This document shows, piece by piece, positions 18,497 through 26,959 of a DNA stretch of 64,000 nucleotides. Location: NCBI GenBank assembly GCA_963838885.1, contig CAWITB010000058.1:124001-188000 (forward strand), in the 5' to 3' direction. Under the pieces are notes generated by a model. It did not search any database. It worked only from the letters and a program-made list of their open reading frames with translations, and was not told the DNA's origin. The DNA comes from JAICMB01 sp963838885. Its GTDB lineage: Bacteria > Acidobacteriota > Terriglobia > Bryobacterales > Bryobacteraceae. Position numbers and translations under genes: made by a program. The number at the start of each line of letters is the position of its first letter. The stretch's first letter is position 1.

Positions 18497-19072
18497 TTAG
18501 ACGGCCGGCATCACGTAGAGATAAATCATATGGCCGTGCGCATAGGCCTCGGCCTTCTCTTCGCGATTGGCCTTCCAGCCGGGGACTTTATAGTCGTGCG
18601 AAACCACCCTGGCGCCGGGATGCAGACTCTTTTCGAGTTTCGGGCGCAGGCTCTCGTTGGATTCGGTCATGAGATACATGGTTACGACATCAGCGGGGCT
18701 GAGGTCCACGTTGCGCAGATCGGCGTGAATGATGCGAATGCGGTTTTGGAGTCCAAGACTCGCGATACGCTCTTCCGAACTGCGGACGAGCGCTTCTTCG
18801 ATCTCGATACCGACGCCTTTGGCGCGAAAATGCTGCGCGGCCGTAATCAGGATGCGGCCATCGCCACTGCCGAGGTCGTACACGGTTTCGCCGCTCTTGA
18901 GATCCGCGATCTCAAGCATCCGATCCACCACTTGCTGCGGCGAGACCACGTACGGGGCCAGGCTGTCGGCGAAATTGCGCGTCTTGCCCTGCGCCAGCAG
19001 TATCGACTGCGCCGGCGCTGGGAGGCACGAGAGCGCCGCGAACGCTCCCCAAGCGAGAATCGATGACCTCAT
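18497..19072 (-). CDS. exported class I methyltransferase-like protein
   Basis: 191 aa with an N-terminal signal peptide (ILAWGAFAALSCLPAPAQS), then a DOT1/class I SAM methyltransferase core. Visible are VVDRMLEIADLKSGETVYDLGSGDGRILI, GVGIEIEEALVRSSEERIA and DVVTMYLMTESNESLRPKLE. Exported SAM-binding proteins of this type are frequent in Acidobacteria and Planctomycetes, yet SAM is not expected in the periplasm. The leader may therefore be a membrane anchor, or the fold may be reused. Start ATG 19072, 3 bp after the stop of the upstream gene, so the pair is probably cotranscribed. Confidence 0.8.
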   Translation of the reverse strand: MRSSILAWGAFAALSCLPAPAQSILLAQGKTRNFADSLAPYVVSPQQVVDRMLEIADLKSGETVYDLGSGDGRILITAAQHFRAKGVGIEIEEALVRSSEERIASLGLQNRIRIIHADLRNVDLSPADVVTMYLMTESNESLRPKLEKSLHPGARVVSHDYKVPGWKANREEKAEAYAHGHMIYLYVMPAV

Positions 19073-19075
19073 AAC

Positions 19076-20293
19076 CTACTGACTTGAGATGGACGAAGGT
19101 TGTTTTTCGTTCCTTGATTTTACGATCCGGGAAACCATCTCCGATACGGCAAACCAAAGGTCGCGGGGCTTCGAAATGGTATATTCAGTGCCGCGAAAGG
19201 CGCGGACGGCGCGGCTAATCGCATCTCTCCAGGGGACCGCCTGGGGGTTCAGGTTGTAGTTCATGTAGAACACCGGAAAGTCCACATTCCCAACCTGTTT
19301 CAGGGAATCCTGCGGGACGTTACTGTCCAGCATAACCTTAGGTCCCGCAAAAATGAGCGCGTCGGGGTGGTCCTTTTCGCTGGCGACCTCTTTCTTGATC
19401 AGGTCCCCCAGGAACTCCGTATCACCATGTTTTTCGCCCAAACGTTTGAGGTCCACAATGCCGAGATTAATGGACTTGAGGGCCTTGCCGAGCGCCGGGA
19501 AGTCGATTTTATCGGCATCCTCCTGGCGGTAGATGACGCGCTCTTCCTGCATGTTGAAGGCAATGAGGGAGAACTTGCCGATGCGCGGCTCGCGCGAAAT
19601 GCTGCGAAGAATCCAGACGAGGGCTGCGGTATCGAGCGGCTGAAGAGTAGCAGAAAGAGCATTTTGAGGGGCGAAGTTGATCAGAACCTTGACATTCAGA
19701 GGAGCCTGTTCCCGGATGCGGCGGATGGGCGGTTCTTCCTTGAATTGCTCGCCTTGTTCGGCCTGAATGGCGTTAGGAGCGATGGACAATGCCATTTGCT
19801 TGTCCTTTGGAGCCAAGGCCGCTTCGCTGTCCCAATAGAAAGAGCAAACCCGCTCCGTGCGATCGCGCATCAGCCAGTCGATGTGGTAATTGCCTTCCCC
19901 GACCTGAAATGATCCTTGCAGGTAGGCATCGCCTTTGGGATCTTCCTCAATGGGAGGCACGTGAATGCGCTGGACAAAGTAAGAGTACTGCTCGGGCTGA
20001 TTCGCGGGGGCGATGCGGAATAGGATCGTGAGCGCGTTCTCCGCCCCGGCGAGGTCGCTCAAGGGGACCGTCACCTCGTATCCGGCGTGGAAGCGAAGAT
20101 CGAAGCCGATCTGCGGCTTGATAGGGGTTACGGAGCAGGAGAGATCCTTGCGAACCTCGCCGGCTTCCAAGACCGCGAGGTCGCTGTTATAGAGATGAAC
20201 GCCGCTGCCGGACCCCATCGATACCTGGGCCGGGACCGGCATCCCGAACGGCAGTGTTAGAAAAATGAGCGAAACGGCCCGCTTGCCTCTCAT
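19076..20293 (-). CDS. secreted acidobacterial protein, probable VWFA-like fold
   Basis: About 405 aa from ATG 20293 (MRGKRAVSLIFLTLPFGMPV, a signal peptide); TTG 20299 is an alternative. The N-terminal half is beta-rich (HLYNSDLAVLEAGEVRKDLSC, GSFQVGEGNYHIDWLMRDRTE). The C-terminal half alternates strands and helices (LNVKVLINFAP, FSLIAFNMQEERVIYR, HPDALIFAGPK, FPVFYMNYN) like a von Willebrand A-type Rossmann fold without an obvious MIDAS motif. It is the first gene of a two-gene unit with the exported methyltransferase-like protein. No specific function can be assigned. Confidence 0.65.
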   Translation of the reverse strand: MRGKRAVSLIFLTLPFGMPVPAQVSMGSGSGVHLYNSDLAVLEAGEVRKDLSCSVTPIKPQIGFDLRFHAGYEVTVPLSDLAGAENALTILFRIAPANQPEQYSYFVQRIHVPPIEEDPKGDAYLQGSFQVGEGNYHIDWLMRDRTERVCSFYWDSEAALAPKDKQMALSIAPNAIQAEQGEQFKEEPPIRRIREQAPLNVKVLINFAPQNALSATLQPLDTAALVWILRSISREPRIGKFSLIAFNMQEERVIYRQEDADKIDFPALGKALKSINLGIVDLKRLGEKHGDTEFLGDLIKKEVASEKDHPDALIFAGPKVMLDSNVPQDSLKQVGNVDFPVFYMNYNLNPQAVPWRDAISRAVRAFRGTEYTISKPRDLWFAVSEMVSRIVKSRNEKQPSSISSQ

Positions 20294-20477
20294 GCTCAAC
20301 CGCTACGAAGTTCTCTTATTCTACATCCATCGCGGCAGAACGCAATACCACCCCGCCGGACGCGCGGACTATCCCGCTATCGGCCGTGCTGCCAACATGC
20401 TTCGGAAATAAGATGCGATCGAGAAGGATTGCCTGTCATCTTTTTGCCGCGCGGCGGCTGTGTTAAAGTTCGGAACT

Positions 20478-20963
20478 ATGGCAAGCCGAAGCGTTAACAA
20501 GGTTATTCTGGTCGGCCGTCTGGGCCGGGACGCGGAGACGAAATTCACGCCCGCCGGCGCGGCGATGACGAAATTCTCGGTAGCGACAAATCGCCGCTGG
20601 AAGGACCAGCAGACCGGTGAATGGAAGGAAGAGACCGACTGGGCGAACGTCGTGCTGTGGCGGCAGGAAAATTTGGCGAACTATTTGACGAAAGGAAAGC
20701 AGGTCTATATCGAGGGCCGCCTGCAAACGCGGAGCTGGGACGACAAGGACGGCAAGAAGCAGTATATGACGGAGGTCGTCGCCGACGACGTGATTCTTCT
20801 CGGAGGCCGCAGTGAAGGCGAAGGCGCGGGTGAAGGCGCTCCCGCCGCGGAGCGAGCGCCCGTTTCCATGCCGCGCGGGGCGCAGGCGCGTCCACGGCCG
20901 GCTGCGGCGCAGGAGGACACCAGCTTCGATCAGGGCATCACGGACGACGATGTCCCGTTTTAG
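20478..20963 (+). CDS. ssb: single-stranded DNA-binding protein
   Basis: 161 aa. Binds single-stranded DNA in replication, repair and recombination. The N-terminal OB fold is clear: VNKVILVGRLGRDAETKFTP, AAMTKFSVATNRRWKD, WANVVLWRQENLANYLTKG, VYIEGRLQTRSWDDKDGKK. A disordered Gly/Ala/Pro linker follows, and the acidic protein-docking tip ends in DDDVPF, as in other SSBs. I start at ATG 20478 (MASRSVNK); the upstream in-frame GTG at 20460 adds residues absent from the family. Here it stands alone rather than with rpsF/rpsR. Confidence 0.96.
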   Translation: MASRSVNKVILVGRLGRDAETKFTPAGAAMTKFSVATNRRWKDQQTGEWKEETDWANVVLWRQENLANYLTKGKQVYIEGRLQTRSWDDKDGKKQYMTEVVADDVILLGGRSEGEGAGEGAPAAERAPVSMPRGAQARPRPAAAQEDTSFDQGITDDDVPF

Positions 20964-21012
20964 GCGTGCACTTTCGTTTTCGCGCCGGTCTTCCTGATGC
21001 GAGCTTGGCTAA

Positions 21013-21641
21013 ATGACGCGGGCCGACGAGGTGATCGCACTGCTGAAAACAGAACCAGGGTTATCCGACCGCGAAATAATGGATCGGGTGCTGGGCGAAG
21101 GTGAGGCTCAGCAGGCAATTGAGGCTCAGCAGGCAATTAATGTCCTGTGCAGACATCTGGCTGCAAAAAACTTCGTTGTGCGCCGCCAGCGTCCCAATGG
21201 CATCCTCGGCAACTATCTTGTTGCCGGAGGACCTTCAGAAGCGGCAACTCAAGTCGTCGAACCCGAGGATCGGCAAGCCCTCGAGTAGAGCGAGGATTAC
21301 ATCAAGCAGATATTGCAAAAATACCTCGAGGCGCAACGTTGGACCGTGCGGGTGCATGGGCCAAGCAACCGGGTGTCGATATCAAAGCAGAACGCGAAGG
21401 GCGGAGTTGGTTTATCGAGGTAAAAGGAATCGGTTCGCGCCCCCAGATGCGAGTCAACTACTTCCTGTGCGTGCTCGACGAGCTTTTACGGCGCATGAAA
21501 AGTCCGGACGCGAAGTATAGCATCGCGGTTCCCGACGTTCGGCAATTCCGCAATCTCTGGCGCAATTTGCCCGCCGAAGCCAAGGCTCAAACCCGCATCA
21601 CATGCCTGTTTGGTGGAGAGGTGGTTCAAGAAGAGACCTGA
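21013..21641 (+). pseudogene. winged-helix plus nuclease-like gene, broken by an amber codon and a frameshift
   Basis: The N-terminal 91 residues (VIALLKTEPGLSDREIMDRV, NVLCRHLAAKNFVVRR) look like a small winged helix. The frame stops at TAG 21286-21288, but the same frame continues with EDYIKQILQKYLEAQRWTVRV. After a frameshift near 21,355 it continues with KQPGVDIKAEREGRSWFIEV and NYFLCVLDELLRRM to the stop at 21641. The second part has the D...E.K pattern (GVDI...WFIEVKG) of a PD-(D/E)XK restriction-endonuclease-like fold. One gene with two lesions is the simplest reading. Loss of function is likely unless these are sequence errors. Confidence 0.6.
21103..21138 (+). repeat. 18-bp perfect tandem duplication
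   Basis: GAGGCTCAGCAGGCAATT occurs twice head to tail (21103-21120 and 21121-21138). It adds an in-frame second EAQQAI to the helix of the broken winged-helix gene. Confidence 0.9.
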
Positions 21642-21671
21642 ATGTGGAATCATTCCGTTCCGAAGTTTTAG

Positions 21672-21911
21672 ATGAAGACGCGCTACACAGTCAAGCAGGG
21701 GCAGTATCTGGCGTTCATTTTCTACTACACCAAGCTGAATGGGCGGGCGCCAGCGGAGGGGGACATGCAACGCTATTTTCAAGTCACGCCGCCTTCGGTG
21801 CATCAAATGGTGCTCACGCTCGAGGCGAATGGGTTCATCGATAGGGTTGCAGGGCAGGCGCGGTCGATTCGCTTGCTTCTCCCGCGCGAGGAAATCCCGG
21901 ACTTGGAGTAG
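21672..21911 (+). CDS. LexA-type winged-helix DNA-binding protein
   Basis: 79 aa made of a single LexA-like DNA-binding domain: GQYLAFIFYYTKLNGRAPAEGDMQRYFQVTPPSVHQMVLTLEANGFI followed by a basic wing (RVAGQARSIRLLL). There is no peptidase domain, so it is not a self-cleaving SOS repressor. It should act as a simple transcription regulator of unknown target. Start ATG 21672. It is just downstream of the broken nuclease-like gene and may have been its partner. Confidence 0.75.
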   Translation: MKTRYTVKQGQYLAFIFYYTKLNGRAPAEGDMQRYFQVTPPSVHQMVLTLEANGFIDRVAGQARSIRLLLPREEIPDLE

Positions 21912-22036
21912 TCGCCATAACGCGCGGCTGCCTCGCACCGGAAACGCCCGAAATGAACCGCCCGCTCCGAGCACCCCAAGAGTGTACGGGCGCAGCTAAG
22001 GTTTAGCTGCGTTGCCCGGAGGTTTCGCTGGACATC

Positions 22037-22346
22037 GTGAGAAACGCTCTGGCGCTCTGGCCGGCCCTACTGTGTGGCTTCGCCCTTCTCTTCGTTTGTG
22101 GACACGGTTACTACAGTGCCGGGATCGCCCCGACGGGCCGCCGGTGCCATACGTGGTCGGTACTGTAGGCGTTGCGCCCGGTCCCGGTTATGCGTGGACC
22201 GACGGATATTACGATCGGCTCAATAATAATTGGGCTTGGCGCAATGGAAATTGGGTTCGGCCGCTACCGTCGGGCACCGCATGGTTAAGCCATACTGGGA
22301 ACCGCACGGGCGGAGGTATCGGTTCCACAGAGGACGCTCGAGGTGA
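22037..22346 (+). pseudogene. remnant of a YXWGXW-type secreted protein spread over three frames
   Basis: Three consecutive pieces in three frames make one recognisable small secreted protein. A signal peptide starts at GTG 22037 (RNALALWPALLCGFALLFV). A middle part has the YxWxxGYY...W.WRNGNWVRPP pattern (APGPGYAWTDGYYDRLNNNWAW) in a second frame. A basic C-terminus (VKPYWEPHGRRYRFHRGRSR) runs in the third frame to TGA 22344-22346. Frame changes fall near 22,130 and 22,265. Proteins with this Tyr/Trp repeat are abundant in Acidobacteria; their role is unknown. Confidence 0.6.
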
Positions 22347-22361
22347 ACGTCCGCTCGCGCC

Positions 22362-22781
22362 CTAGGGACGGCAAATCTCGATTTCGCGCTCCTCATCCGA
22401 CAAACGCCGCAGCCGAATTTCGAAGCGCGCGGCTGGAATGATTTCGGGGAAACGGTCGCCCCATTCGATTAGAACGACAGCCTGCCTGTCGAACAATTCT
22501 TCGAGGCCGAGGCGTGCAACGGACCGCGCGTCGTCGAGGCGGTAGAGGTCGATGTGATACGCGCGGTCCGCATACTCGTGGATCAACGTGAAGGTCGGGC
22601 TCGAGACATCTTCGGGCTGTGCCGCTCCGAGGCCGTTCAAAATGCCCTTGGCGAGGGTGGTCTTTCCGGCCCCTAAATCGCCGATCAGCAGTACCACGCA
22701 CTTGGCGGGTAAGGTTGCGGCCAGCCGTTCGCCGAGCGCGATCGTCTCTTCTTCAGAAGCCGTGTGAAAGCGTTCAGACAA
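22362..22781 (-). CDS. tsaE: tRNA threonylcarbamoyladenosine synthesis ATPase TsaE (YjeE)
   Basis: 139-aa P-loop ATPase that works with TsaB and TsaD to make the t6A37 modification of ANN-decoding tRNAs. Visible are Walker A GDLGAGKTTLAKGIL, SSPTFTLIHEY, HIDLYRLD and the Walker-B-like VVLIEWGDRFPEIIP. Length is normal. The frame starts at TTG 22781, inside the last codons of the upstream nnr gene (8-bp overlap), so translation is coupled. The pairing of tsaE with the NAD(P)HX repair gene is common in bacteria (yjeE next to yjeF). Confidence 0.95.
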   Translation of the reverse strand: MSERFHTASEEETIALGERLAATLPAKCVVLLIGDLGAGKTTLAKGILNGLGAAQPEDVSSPTFTLIHEYADRAYHIDLYRLDDARSVARLGLEELFDRQAVVLIEWGDRFPEIIPAARFEIRLRRLSDEEREIEICRP

Positions 22782-24333
22782 AAGTGATGTTGCGCCCGTC
22801 CGCGAGTTCGCGCATAGCCTCGGGCAAGTATGTCAACACGTCGGTGGCAATGAACGGTTTCTCGCCAATCGCCAGCGCACCCAGTTCGCCCGCACGCCCA
22901 TGCAGGTAGACGGCGGCCAGCACGGCGGCTTCGATCTCGTCTGGAAATTGAGCCGCAAGGCCCGCGATGAGGCCGGTCAAGACATCGCCCGTCCCTCCAG
23001 TGGCCAGCGCCGGCGACGTCGTCGGATTAATAACCGCGCGCCCGTCCGCGAACGCGATCACCGTGCGATGGCCCTTAAGAATGACGCAAACACCGTGTTC
23101 TTGCGCAAACGAACGGGCGCATTCGACGCGGGCGGACTGAATTTCCGCGATGGAACGCTTCGAGAGGCGCGACATTTCGCCGGGATGCGGCGTGAGGATG
23201 CGCATGGCGGGCGCGGGTATCGCCTCCCCTGCGAGGGCATTGAGCGCGTCGGCGTCGACCACCATGGGAATCGCAAGTTCCGCGACAGCGCGCCGGATGA
23301 AGCGAACCGTATCGCCGTTCGTTCCTAGTCCGGGGCCGATCGCGGCGATGGTCTTGTTCTTCGCGAGGGCCGCGACGGTTCCATCGTCGAACGCGCGCGA
23401 CGAGATCGAACCAACTGAGGTTTCGGGCAGCGGAGAGGTCATCAACTCCGGCGCGTAGGATGCAATGGTCGCGATGGCGGAATCCGGCGACGCGACAGTG
23501 ACGAGTCCAGCTCCCGCCTTCAGCGCGGAAAAGCCGGCCATGGCGGCAGCGCCAGTTTTCCCGCGGGCGCCCGCGACAACCAGCACGTGTCCGTATTTTC
23601 CTTTGTTGGAATCGATCTCGCGGGGCTGGAAGAGGCCGCGGAACATTTCCGGCTGTGCCAGAGATAGCGTATCCGCGCCGTCTTTGGGGAGCATCGAGGA
23701 CGGAGTGCCGATGGCCGCGACACGCAGCTTGCCGCAAAGTTCCGCCGCCGGAGACAACACCTGGCACACCTTCAGCGCCGTGAACGTCACCGTGTAATCC
23801 GCCCGCACCACCTCGCCTTCAACCTTGCCGCTATCGGTCTGCAGACCCGACGGTAGGTCGACAGCGACAACGCCGGCCAGCGGGAAACCGCCGTTGACGC
23901 GGCGAATGAGTTCCGCTGCGGCGCCTTCCGCCGGTCCGCGCAAACCGGTCCCTAACAAGGCGTCAATAATTAAATCGGCCGTCTCCATCGCGGGCGTGAA
24001 CTGCCGCTGGATGGGACAACCTACCGCCTGAAGCATGCGCAGGTTCTGCGCGGCATCGCCTTTCATTTCCGCCGGGTCGCCCGCCAGCACGACATTGAGC
24101 GATCGCGGACGGAAGCGAGTGAAGAGTTGGCGAGCGACGACCATGCCGTCTCCGCCGTTGTTTCCTTTTCCGCACAGAACCACGATGCGCCGGCCATCGA
24201 AGGGCGCGAACCGCTCGGCCAGGAATTCGACCACGCGCTGGCCCGCGTTCTCCATCAGAACGATGCCCGGTATGCCGGCCTCGATGGTGCGCCGGTCCAC
24301 TTCGCGCATTTGAGCGGCGGTGAGGGCGATCAC
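22774..24333 (-). CDS. nnr: bifunctional NAD(P)H-hydrate epimerase / ADP-dependent dehydratase
   Basis: 519 aa. Repairs hydrated NAD(P)H (NADHX/NADPHX). The N-terminal epimerase domain (YjeF_N) shows LTAAQMREVDRRTIEAGIPG, LCGKGNNGGDGMVVARQL and DLIIDALLGTGLRGP. The C-terminal ribokinase-like dehydratase shows KYGHVLVVAGARGKTGAAAM, IGPGLGTNGDT, LTPHPGEMSRL and the catalytic GGTGDVLTGLIAGL. I choose GTG 24333 because it overlaps the upstream stop as GTGA and matches the family N-terminus; GTG 24357 would extend into the upstream gene. It is coupled to both neighbours. Confidence 0.95.
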   Translation of the reverse strand: MIALTAAQMREVDRRTIEAGIPGIVLMENAGQRVVEFLAERFAPFDGRRIVVLCGKGNNGGDGMVVARQLFTRFRPRSLNVVLAGDPAEMKGDAAQNLRMLQAVGCPIQRQFTPAMETADLIIDALLGTGLRGPAEGAAAELIRRVNGGFPLAGVVAVDLPSGLQTDSGKVEGEVVRADYTVTFTALKVCQVLSPAAELCGKLRVAAIGTPSSMLPKDGADTLSLAQPEMFRGLFQPREIDSNKGKYGHVLVVAGARGKTGAAAMAGFSALKAGAGLVTVASPDSAIATIASYAPELMTSPLPETSVGSISSRAFDDGTVAALAKNKTIAAIGPGLGTNGDTVRFIRRAVAELAIPMVVDADALNALAGEAIPAPAMRILTPHPGEMSRLSKRSIAEIQSARVECARSFAQEHGVCVILKGHRTVIAFADGRAVINPTTSPALATGGTGDVLTGLIAGLAAQFPDEIEAAVLAAVYLHGRAGELGALAIGEKPFIATDVLTYLPEAMRELADGRNITFV

Positions 24334-26222
24334 GGGTTCGCCGTTATGTAATCCCACTCGCGGGCGGCGCGATCGCGCAATTTGGGGATATCTTCTTCGA
24401 GCAGGAAGCCTTGCTTCTCGAGAGACTCGGCGGCGGCCGTAATTTTTTCGAGATAGAGGCTGCGCGTGGGATAACGCTCTGCAATCGAGAGGCGGGGGTC
24501 GTGCTTGCTATCGCGATCGGCGCGGGTACGCGCAAATGGAATCCATGAGCCGGCCATGCTGAATAGCTCATCGGGCGCTCCGATCGCCGCGGAGCGTAGA
24601 TTCCAGCCCGTGTAGGAGGCAAGCGGAACCTGAATCTCGGGCATGCGAATGCCGGAATTTTCGTTGCCGTCCTGGTCGACTTGGGGAATAAGCGTCGGGT
24701 ACGGCGGGCCCAATTTGGGCGGCTCAGTCGAAATATCGAGGCGGTAGGCTTCCCGCTTGCGATGCGGAACGTTCACCCCGGGAATGCGCGGGAACGCGTA
24801 GGCGCCGAGCGCCACAAGTTGGTCCTTCTCAATACGCGGATACATTGACGCGGGCGGCTCCCGGGTATCCGTGATCCAGTTCTGCATGGCAAGCAGCAGG
24901 GCGCGCATGGCCGTGCGGTAATCATTGGTCTCGGCGAGATTCTGCGCGTCGATCTTGCGCGGCGGAATAGAACCGGCGCCGTGCTGCGATCCCGCGAAGA
25001 AATACACGCGCGCGTTGTCCGGCGGCGGCACATCCCGTTTGCCATCCTCACTGGTATGAATTAGCGATGCGCAGCGGCCCCAATATTCGTAAGAGCCGTT
25101 AGTCAGGAAGAGCTTGGGCGCGACATCGGCTTGCCGCGAGGGCGCTAGAAGGGCATCGGGCGTAAAGGGAGGAAGATCGACGGGATACAAAATGTTGAAG
25201 AACGGATGGCCGTCGCGCGAAGGCTGCGCAAAGGGCATGTTGAACGTCACGCCGCGGCCGGCGCCGGCGACATGCGCCCAAATGCCGTCGAATACGCGGC
25301 GGCGGCGTTCGTCGGCATTGAACCCTTCGGCGAGATACTCGCGCAGAAAGCGGCCGCTTTGCGAGACGCCGAATCCAAGCGCTCGTTTAACATGGCGGGC
25401 TTCATCGTTTAGAGGCGTGCGCGGACCGCCATATTTGAGGAACGAGATGGTGTCGCGGACGGCCGCGAGTCCCAAACCGGCGACGACCGGGTCCTTCGCA
25501 CGATAAATCACTTCATAGATTTTTCCGGGATCGAAGCCGCCTGCGAGCGTGACGCGACGCTCGCCGGAGAAGCTCCATTGACTACGTGGAATCATCCGCC
25601 GCCGGTCCGTGACGTGGTCGCGAACAGTCAAGGAGTTGGCGGGATCGGAAGCATTTGCGACAGGATAACCGATTTGCGTGCGATCGCCGAGCGGGATGGA
25701 ATCAACGCGCTCGTTGCCCGTCCACTCGGAGCGGACCAGCCCCTCGATCGGCCGGCCATTGTCGGTCGCGATAGGGGCGTAGAGCTTCAGCTTTTCGGGA
25801 TTCGGCGGCGGGACATCAAACTCCCAACCGGCCCAAACGAGCGTGAAGCCGTGCTCGTATAAAAAGTGGTCGCCGAGATCGAACGTCCCGTTCAGCCCTT
25901 TACCGCCGCGATTGGAAACTTCAAACAGCACCGTTCCATTGCCCTTAGAGAGGTCGCGCGGTTGCACGATGTAGAGGTCCGAGGAAAACTCGACATTCCC
26001 GCGGGCATTGCGCGGAGCGCGGTCGAGCAGGGCGATGCCGCGATTGGCGCGATCGTTGGGATCGACTTCGAAATAGGCGCGGGCGATGACCCGCTCATAG
26101 GGGCCGCTTGCTCCAAAGGACTCGCCATCGGGAAGAATGTCGCGGCTGGTAATTTCAACGCGCGTCAGGGCGGCGTCGGCGAGGGATGCCAGGCACAGGA
26201 GCAGGGTTGCGAGCCGGAGCAT
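24330..26222 (-). CDS. secreted alpha/beta-hydrolase domain protein
   Basis: About 630 aa from ATG 26222 (MLRLATLLLCLASLADA, signal peptide); the longer frame from 26387 overlaps the PRC-barrel gene antisense-free region and is unlikely. The N-terminal half is beta-rich (LTRVEITSRDILPDGESFGA, DLYIVQPRDLSKGNGTVLFE). The C-terminal half has a nucleophile elbow GFGVSQSGRFLREYL, consistent with Ser in GxSxxG, and later YFFAGSQHGAG with a possible catalytic His. This matches the large alpha/beta-hydrolase proteins of Acidobacteria and Proteobacteria with unknown substrates. The stop overlaps the nnr start by 4 bp. Confidence 0.85.
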   Translation of the reverse strand: MLRLATLLLCLASLADAALTRVEITSRDILPDGESFGASGPYERVIARAYFEVDPNDRANRGIALLDRAPRNARGNVEFSSDLYIVQPRDLSKGNGTVLFEVSNRGGKGLNGTFDLGDHFLYEHGFTLVWAGWEFDVPPPNPEKLKLYAPIATDNGRPIEGLVRSEWTGNERVDSIPLGDRTQIGYPVANASDPANSLTVRDHVTDRRRMIPRSQWSFSGERRVTLAGGFDPGKIYEVIYRAKDPVVAGLGLAAVRDTISFLKYGGPRTPLNDEARHVKRALGFGVSQSGRFLREYLAEGFNADERRRRVFDGIWAHVAGAGRGVTFNMPFAQPSRDGHPFFNILYPVDLPPFTPDALLAPSRQADVAPKLFLTNGSYEYWGRCASLIHTSEDGKRDVPPPDNARVYFFAGSQHGAGSIPPRKIDAQNLAETNDYRTAMRALLLAMQNWITDTREPPASMYPRIEKDQLVALGAYAFPRIPGVNVPHRKREAYRLDISTEPPKLGPPYPTLIPQVDQDGNENSGIRMPEIQVPLASYTGWNLRSAAIGAPDELFSMAGSWIPFARTRADRDSKHDPRLSIAERYPTRSLYLEKITAAAESLEKQGFLLEEDIPKLRDRAAREWDYITANP

Positions 26223-26226
26223 TGCG

Positions 26227-26520
26227 TTATGTCGTGGGAGAAGGAGGGGACGGAAGCTGCCGCAAATCCTGTGTGCCAACCGAAAGGACGACAGCATCGC
26301 CGACCGACTGGACCATATGGACGGGGATCTCGATTGTCCCGGCGTGAAACATGCCATGCGCGGCGCCGAGCTGGTCGGCGACCTCATTGCGCAGCTTCAC
26401 GCGCAGCGACTCCACGCGCCATCCATCGCTGTCCAGGAAGAGAGTCGAGACTGCGCCAATCGCCTGCCCGTCGGAGGCAATCACGGTTCGTCCTCGAAGA
26501 TTTTCGTCGGAAAGCCGCAT
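26227..26520 (-). CDS. PRC-barrel domain protein
   Basis: 97 aa from ATG 26520 (MRLSDENLRGRTVIASDGQ). One PRC-barrel: the strand pattern GRTVIASDGQAIGAVSTLFLD, WRVESLRVKLR and IEIPVHMVQSVGDAVVLSV is typical. PRC-barrels occur in RNA-processing and photosynthetic reaction-centre proteins and as stand-alone small proteins of uncertain role. It is 4 bp upstream of the secreted hydrolase gene and on the same strand, so it probably heads that transcription unit. Confidence 0.75.
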   Translation of the reverse strand: MRLSDENLRGRTVIASDGQAIGAVSTLFLDSDGWRVESLRVKLRNEVADQLGAAHGMFHAGTIEIPVHMVQSVGDAVVLSVGTQDLRQLPSPPSPTT

Positions 26521-26724
26521 CTTGCTCGAACCGCCTTTCTCGCCCAAGGTCAATTATAGGAGATTGCGCCGAAGCGGTCTCCAGGGCGAGCGATTTCGGT
26601 GCGAGCGATTTCGAAGCGCCGTAGTATGTCGCGTGCACCCAGGCGCGGGCATCACATGCTCGTGACCGGCATTACGCCTGCATCCGAGGTTCTCCAGGAT
26701 GTCGCGCGGCGGTAACGCAATAAG

Positions 26725-26802
26725 TGGCGTCCCCAAGGGGATTCGAACCCCTGTTATCGCCGTGAAAGGGCGGTGTCCTAGGCCGGGCTAGACGATGGGG
26801 AC
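26725..26802 (-). tRNA. tRNA-Glu (anticodon UUC), CCA encoded
   Basis: Read on the minus strand, a complete cloverleaf is present. The acceptor stem GTCCCCA pairs with TGGGGAC, the anticodon loop is CTTTCAC with anticodon TTC, the T arm is GGGGTTCGAATCCCC, the discriminator is G and CCA is encoded. It is the only tRNA-Glu seen here and supplies the substrate of the hemA product encoded 22 kb away. Confidence 0.96.
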
Positions 26803-26858
26803 GCTGGAGAAACAGCCCACTGCATCAAATCTAACATGCGCCTTCGGCGTCTACCGCA

Positions 26859-26887
26859 CACGTCAACCACCTTGCCGATCTTGGGCG
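26859..26887 (+). repeat. 29-bp exact copy of a gyrA segment (copy 1, intergenic)
   Basis: Bases 26859-26887 are identical to 33050-33078, which lie in the C-terminal coding part of gyrA (residues PKIGKVVDV on the minus strand). Copy 1 is between tRNA-Glu and the TonB receptor, about 70 bp before the receptor start. Flanking bases are not similar. Confidence 0.9.
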
Positions 26888-26959
26888 CAACCGATAACGG
26901 CGGCGGAGGATTTGGAATCGTAACATTTGTGCTACGATGCCCGTACCGAATTCTTGCCT

